NCBI GenBank assembly: GCA_030654645.1
Contig: JAURXC010000336.1
Span: forward strand, 1 to 9,156
Source of the DNA: Deltaproteobacteria bacterium
GTDB lineage: Bacteria > Desulfobacterota > Desulfuromonadia > Geobacterales > Pseudopelobacteraceae
Length of the DNA stretch: 9,156 nt
Reading direction: 5' to 3'
Below the pieces are notes generated by a model. That model was given only the letters and a program-made list of their open reading frames with translations, searched no databases and was not told the DNA's origin. Shown in pieces: positions 5,785-9,156 of this stretch; the first letter of the stretch is position 1, and each line of letters begins with the position of its first letter. The position numbers and the translations under genes were made by a program.

Positions 5785-6474
5785 ATGAGCGGTGGAATCA
5801 AGGAATGGCCGGCTGACGAACGCCCACGTGAAAAAATGCAGAAGAGCGGCGCCGCTACGCTTTCGGATGCGGAGCTGGTGGCGCTGATCATCAGAAGTGG
5901 CGATCCGAGCACCAAGCAGAGTGCCATCGACCTGGGGCGCGAACTTATCAAACATTTCGGCGGCAACCTGCGCGAACTGGGCAGCGCCGACATCGGCGAG
6001 ATCTGCGCCATCAAGGGCATGGGTCTGGCCAAGGCAACCAGTGTCAAGGCCGCCTTCTCGCTGGCAACGCGTTTTCAGGCCAGAAAACTGGAACGCTTCG
6101 ATCGTTTTACCTCCCCCCGGCAGGTTTTTGACTACTTCCACCACGAATTTCGCGACAGCCGCAAGGAATATTTCCTGACCCTGCTTCTGGATGGCAAGAA
6201 CCGTATCATCCGCAGGGTGCAGGTCTCCGAGGGTAGCCTCAACCAGAGCATCGTACATCCACGGGAGGTATTCATCCCGGCGGTCAAGGAATCCGCGGCT
6301 GCCGTGATCCTGGTTCACAACCATCCCACCGGCGATCCGGCTCCCAGCAGCGAGGACATCGCCATCACCCGTCGCCTGAAGGAAGCGGGAGAGATCATCG
6401 GCATCAAGGTGCTTGACCATATCATCATCGGGGACGGGGAATACCTGAGTTTCGTCGAGCGCGGCTTACTCTAG
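5785..6474 (+). CDS. radC: RadC-family JAB/MPN-domain protein
   Basis: RadC-family proteins were named for DNA repair, but their role is unsettled; a metal-dependent hydrolase fold of the JAMM/MPN type is clear. The N-terminal part (about 1-100) holds a helix-hairpin-helix region with IKGMGLAKA (76-84). The C-terminal part (about 105-229) is the MPN domain with E161 and the metal motif HNHPTGDPAPSSED (178-191), providing H178, H180 and D191. All catalytic-type residues are present and the 229-residue length is standard. The ATG at 5785 has AAGGGGG (5772-5778) 6 bases upstream; an in-frame TTG at 5782 would be too close. The gene starts 41 bases after uppP, so co-transcription is likely. A weak hairpin of CCCTT and AAGGG (5751-5767) lies between them without a T-tract. 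Confidence 0.95.
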   Translation: MSGGIKEWPADERPREKMQKSGAATLSDAELVALIIRSGDPSTKQSAIDLGRELIKHFGGNLRELGSADIGEICAIKGMGLAKATSVKAAFSLATRFQARKLERFDRFTSPRQVFDYFHHEFRDSRKEYFLTLLLDGKNRIIRRVQVSEGSLNQSIVHPREVFIPAVKESAAAVILVHNHPTGDPAPSSEDIAITRRLKEAGEIIGIKVLDHIIIGDGEYLSFVERGLL

Positions 6475-6607
6475 CCAATTACGGCACCTTGCCGGCCTGC
6501 GATCGTCAACACAATCCAACTTGACACCTCCCCATATGCTGATAAACATTTATAAAACCCACTGATTGTACTGAATAAATTATGATTTACCGACTGCCGG
6601 AGAATTA
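6475..6607. other. AT-richer intergenic region upstream of the sensor kinase
   Basis: These 133 bases separate radC from the kinase gene and contain no gene. A perfect -35 hexamer, TTGACA, lies at 6521-6526, but no convincing -10 box follows at 16-18 bases: GATAAA (6541-6546) is at 14 and TATAAA (6551-6556) at 24. TATGAT (6581-6586) resembles a -10 box but lacks a partner. Short dyads ATAAA-CA-TTTAT (6542-6553) and TAAAT-TATG-ATTTA (6576-6589) could bind regulators. The kinase promoter is probably here, but I cannot fix it. No clear terminator for radC is visible. Confidence 0.5.
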
Positions 6608-9156
6608 GTGAAGCATATGGACACCGAACGGAACAGCTCGCACTGGTGGCAATCTCCCTGGATAGTCGCGGGAATTACACTGCTGCTCGGCATCATGATC
6701 AGCGCCAAAATCTCCCTGATTGACGCTGAACAGCGTCAGTTCGCCGACCGCAGTCGTGCCGTCAGCGAACTGGCCACGGTGCGCGCCCGACTGGAAGCGG
6801 TTGTCAACTCGGTCTTCAGCGCCACCTCCGGACTGGTCAACGTGATCAATCATCAGGGGGGCATCTCTCCCGATCTGTTCAACTCCCTGGCTGCTCAGGC
6901 CATCAAGGCCCACCCGCACATCCGCAATATCGCAATCGCTCCCGGCAACACCATCACCATGGTCTACCCACTGGCCGGTAATGAACAGGTACTTGGCCTT
7001 AGCTACGAGACCATTCCCGAGCAATACAAAACGATTCAGCAGGCGATGCGGAGCGGAAATCCGGTACTTGGAGGGCCTGTCCGACTGGTGCAGGGCGGAG
7101 AAGGATTTATCCTGCGCGCGCCGGTCTATACCCACCGCAAAGCAGCCGCGAATGGCGCGCCGAGTTACTGGGGGGTTGCCTCGATCGTCGCCGGTATCGA
7201 TTCGATACTCGATGCCAGCGGTATCCGTTCGGCTAGCGACCTGGAGATCGTGTTACGCCGCAACGATGAGACCGGCGGGCCGGGAGCCCTGATCTGGGGC
7301 AACCAAGAGCTGTTCGAGCGGCAACCGGTCAGCATGCTGATCACAATCCCCGGCGGCGAATGGCGGCTGGCCGCAGTCCGCAAAGGGGGCTGGCCGCCGG
7401 TTAAGGCATGGGGTTCGCCAATTTTCTACGCCGGACTGCTCAACAGCCTGCTTCTGGCGGGTTTTGCCTGGACGCTTGCATCGCGGCACCGCCGCATGAG
7501 AAGCGAGAACCGGCAACTGCTGCTGGAGATACGGGAACGCGTCCGGGCCGAGGAACAGCTGAGGCTTTCACAGCAGAAGTATTTGAATATTTTTCACCTG
7601 GTGCCGGACATGATCGGAATTACCCGGCTTTCAGACGGCAAGCTGATCGAGGTCAACGCCGGCTTCGAAGCCTGGACCGGCTGGAAATCCGCAGAAGTGA
7701 TCGGCCGCTCCACCCTTGAACTTGGATTGTGGGATGGGGAAACCCGCGCCAGGGCCATTGCAATCGTCAGGGAAAACGGCCGGCTGGAAAATTTCGAATT
7801 TGTGCTGGTCACCAGGTCGGGAGAAAAACGCAATGCGGTGATGTACCTGACACCGATCGAGGTTGATGGCGAAGAGTGCCTCTACTTCATGGCCCATGAC
7901 ATCAGCGAGCTGAAACAGGCCCAGATCAATATCGAAAACGAACGCAGCCGGTTGCGGATCCTGCTCCAGACCATCCCGGCCCTGGTCTGGATGAAAGATA
8001 CAGCCGGTATATACCAGGTCTGCAACTCCCGCTTCGAACGTTTCTTCGGCGCGAAGGAATCGGAAATCATCGGGAAGACGGACTACGACTTCGTGGATAG
8101 CGAACTGGCCGACTTTTTCCGGGCAAACGACCGCAAAGCGATTGCTGCGGGGAGCCCCTCCATCAACGAAGAGTGGATCACCTATGCCGATGACGGCCAT
8201 CGCGAACTGCTGGAGACAATCAAAACCCCGGTTCATGACGCCGAAGGGCGGCTGATCGGAGTTCTGGGGATCGCCCGCGACATCACCGAACAGCGCCAGG
8301 CCGAGGACGAACTGAAAAACGAGCGGCTCCGCTTCAAGAACCTGGTCGATTCGGTGGACGGCATCGTCTGGGAAGCTGACGCCGGGACCTTTACCTTCAC
8401 CTATGTCAGCCGCCAGGCCGAACGGCTGCTGGGCTACCCGGCGGAGGAGTGGTGCCGGCCCGGCTTCTGGAAGCAGCACTTGCACCCGGACGACAGGGAT
8501 TGGGCTTTTGGTTACTGTGCGAAACATGCTTCCAGGCTGGAAGACCATACCTTTGAGTACCGCTTCATCGCCCGGGATGGTCGCACGGTCTGGCTGCAGG
8601 ACATCGTGACGGTTGTCGGTGAAGAGGGGCAGCCCCGCTGGCTGCGCGGTATCATGGTCGATACCACCGGCAAGAAGCTGGAAGAAGCGGAGAAGCACAA
8701 GCTGGAAGCCCAACTGCGCCAGGCCCAAAAGATGGAAGCCATCGGACGCTTGGCCGGTGGAGTGGCCCACGACTTCAACAACAAGCTGGCTGTGATTCTG
8801 GGGTATGTTGAAATGGCCCAAAGGGCCGGAATCGCCTCGGAACGTTACCGCACCTACCTCGGACAGGTGATGAAGGCCGCCGGCCAGGCGCGCGACATCA
8901 CCCGGCAGTTGCTGGCCTTTTCCCGTCAGGAGATGATCACGCCCCGCGTGCTGGATCTGAACGATGTCGTCCGGGACTCCCAACAGGGATTATGCCGCTT
9001 CATCGGCGAAGATATCCGCTTCGAGATCAGGTTGTCGGAAAAACTCTGGCCGATCAACATGGACCCCAGCCAGCTTGACCAGGTGATCATGAACCTGGTG
9101 GTCAATGCCCGCGACGCCATGGCCGACGGTGGCCTGCTGACCATAGAAACTGGAAA
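6608..9156 (+). CDS. CHASE-PAS-PAS-PAS sensor histidine kinase, cut at the right edge
   Basis: This membrane-bound sensor kinase is open for 849 codons to the window end. It begins with GTG at 6608 (GGAG at 6599-6602, 5 bases before); an in-frame ATG at 6617 is less well placed. Order of parts: membrane segment 17-37; periplasmic CHASE domain about 40-265, with NIAIAPGNTITMVYPLAGNE (107-126) and GGPVRLVQGGEGFI (155-168) as family marks; membrane segment 270-292; linker helix 295-325; PAS 1 about 322-436; PAS 2 about 445-563, closing in GIARDITEQRQAE; PAS 3 about 573-688; phosphoacceptor domain with LAGGVAHDFNNKLAVILGY, H721 being the phosphorylated histidine; start of the ATPase domain with N-box MNLVVNARDAM (N829, N833). 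The G boxes, and any receiver domain, lie beyond the edge. CHASE domains sense small extracellular molecules; the ligand is unknown. No partner regulator is seen. Confidence 0.95.
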   Translation, partial: MKHMDTERNSSHWWQSPWIVAGITLLLGIMISAKISLIDAEQRQFADRSRAVSELATVRARLEAVVNSVFSATSGLVNVINHQGGISPDLFNSLAAQAIKAHPHIRNIAIAPGNTITMVYPLAGNEQVLGLSYETIPEQYKTIQQAMRSGNPVLGGPVRLVQGGEGFILRAPVYTHRKAAANGAPSYWGVASIVAGIDSILDASGIRSASDLEIVLRRNDETGGPGALIWGNQELFERQPVSMLITIPGGEWRLAAVRKGGWPPVKAWGSPIFYAGLLNSLLLAGFAWTLASRHRRMRSENRQLLLEIRERVRAEEQLRLSQQKYLNIFHLVPDMIGITRLSDGKLIEVNAGFEAWTGWKSAEVIGRSTLELGLWDGETRARAIAIVRENGRLENFEFVLVTRSGEKRNAVMYLTPIEVDGEECLYFMAHDISELKQAQINIENERSRLRILLQTIPALVWMKDTAGIYQVCNSRFERFFGAKESEIIGKTDYDFVDSELADFFRANDRKAIAAGSPSINEEWITYADDGHRELLETIKTPVHDAEGRLIGVLGIARDITEQRQAEDELKNERLRFKNLVDSVDGIVWEADAGTFTFTYVSRQAERLLGYPAEEWCRPGFWKQHLHPDDRDWAFGYCAKHASRLEDHTFEYRFIARDGRTVWLQDIVTVVGEEGQPRWLRGIMVDTTGKKLEEAEKHKLEAQLRQAQKMEAIGRLAGGVAHDFNNKLAVILGYVEMAQRAGIASERYRTYLGQVMKAAGQARDITRQLLAFSRQEMITPRVLDLNDVVRDSQQGLCRFIGEDIRFEIRLSEKLWPINMDPSQLDQVIMNLVVNARDAMADGGLLTIETG

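Noticed and set aside
5740..6420. A 226-codon minus-strand frame opposite radC.
   Set aside because: It overlaps the full radC reading frame, whose metal motif and ribosome site are clear, and shows no domain of its own.
6481..6500. A sigma-54 style promoter (GGCAC...TTGC) after radC.
   Set aside because: The GG and GC elements are about 8 bases apart, not the required 10, and the position is far from the kinase start.
7631..8983. A 450-codon open frame on the minus strand opposite the sensor kinase.
   Set aside because: It lies wholly antisense to a kinase with recognisable PAS and H-box motifs, its protein has no family-like pattern, and GC-rich third positions commonly open this antisense frame.

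Overview
The window reads as chromosomal DNA of a moderately GC-rich Gram-negative bacterium. The best guess is a deltaproteobacterium of the Geobacter/Pelobacter type (Desulfuromonadia). This rests on three impressions from memory: the short Pit + DUF47 phosphate pair, the CHASE-PAS-PAS-PAS histidine kinase with an AHDFNNKL H-box, and the cysteine-containing N-terminus cut at the left edge. No rRNA, tRNA, CRISPR array, transposase or phage gene was seen.

Left part (1-4733, all on the minus strand). Reading leftward, a four-gene unit runs from a DUF47/PhoU-like protein through a Pit phosphate transporter and a VanZ-like small membrane protein to an exported PAP2 phosphatase. The first two genes overlap by 8 bases and the last two by an ATGA; pit and vanZ are 23 bases apart. 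Next comes cysS (cysteinyl-tRNA synthetase) with its own well-formed promoter. Two bases past the cysS stop lies a REP-like inverted repeat. Beyond it a consensus-like promoter drives a gene that runs off the left edge; only its first 59 codons, with five cysteines, are visible.

Middle (4734-4921). A divergent control region separates the phosphate unit from a rightward uppP-radC pair. It holds a candidate promoter for each direction, a perfect 8+2+8 dyad next to the uppP -35 box, and a GTAAC direct repeat with an 11-base period.

Right part (4922-9156, plus strand). uppP (undecaprenyl-diphosphatase) and radC are 41 bases apart. After a 133-base AT-richer gap, a large sensor kinase starts at a GTG and runs off the right edge inside its ATPase domain. 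Its 849 visible codons cover a membrane segment, a periplasmic CHASE domain, a second membrane segment, three PAS domains, the phosphoacceptor domain and the N-box.

How the genes may work together: phosphate uptake (Pit/DUF47), a periplasmic PAP2 phosphatase and UppP all handle phosphate or lipid phosphates at the cell envelope, so the divergent pair could form an envelope-phosphate locus. That is inference from neighbourhood. Every full gene belongs to a recognisable family, and I found no convincing undescribed system. The points most worth a second look are the small cis-acting sequences and the two edge-truncated genes.
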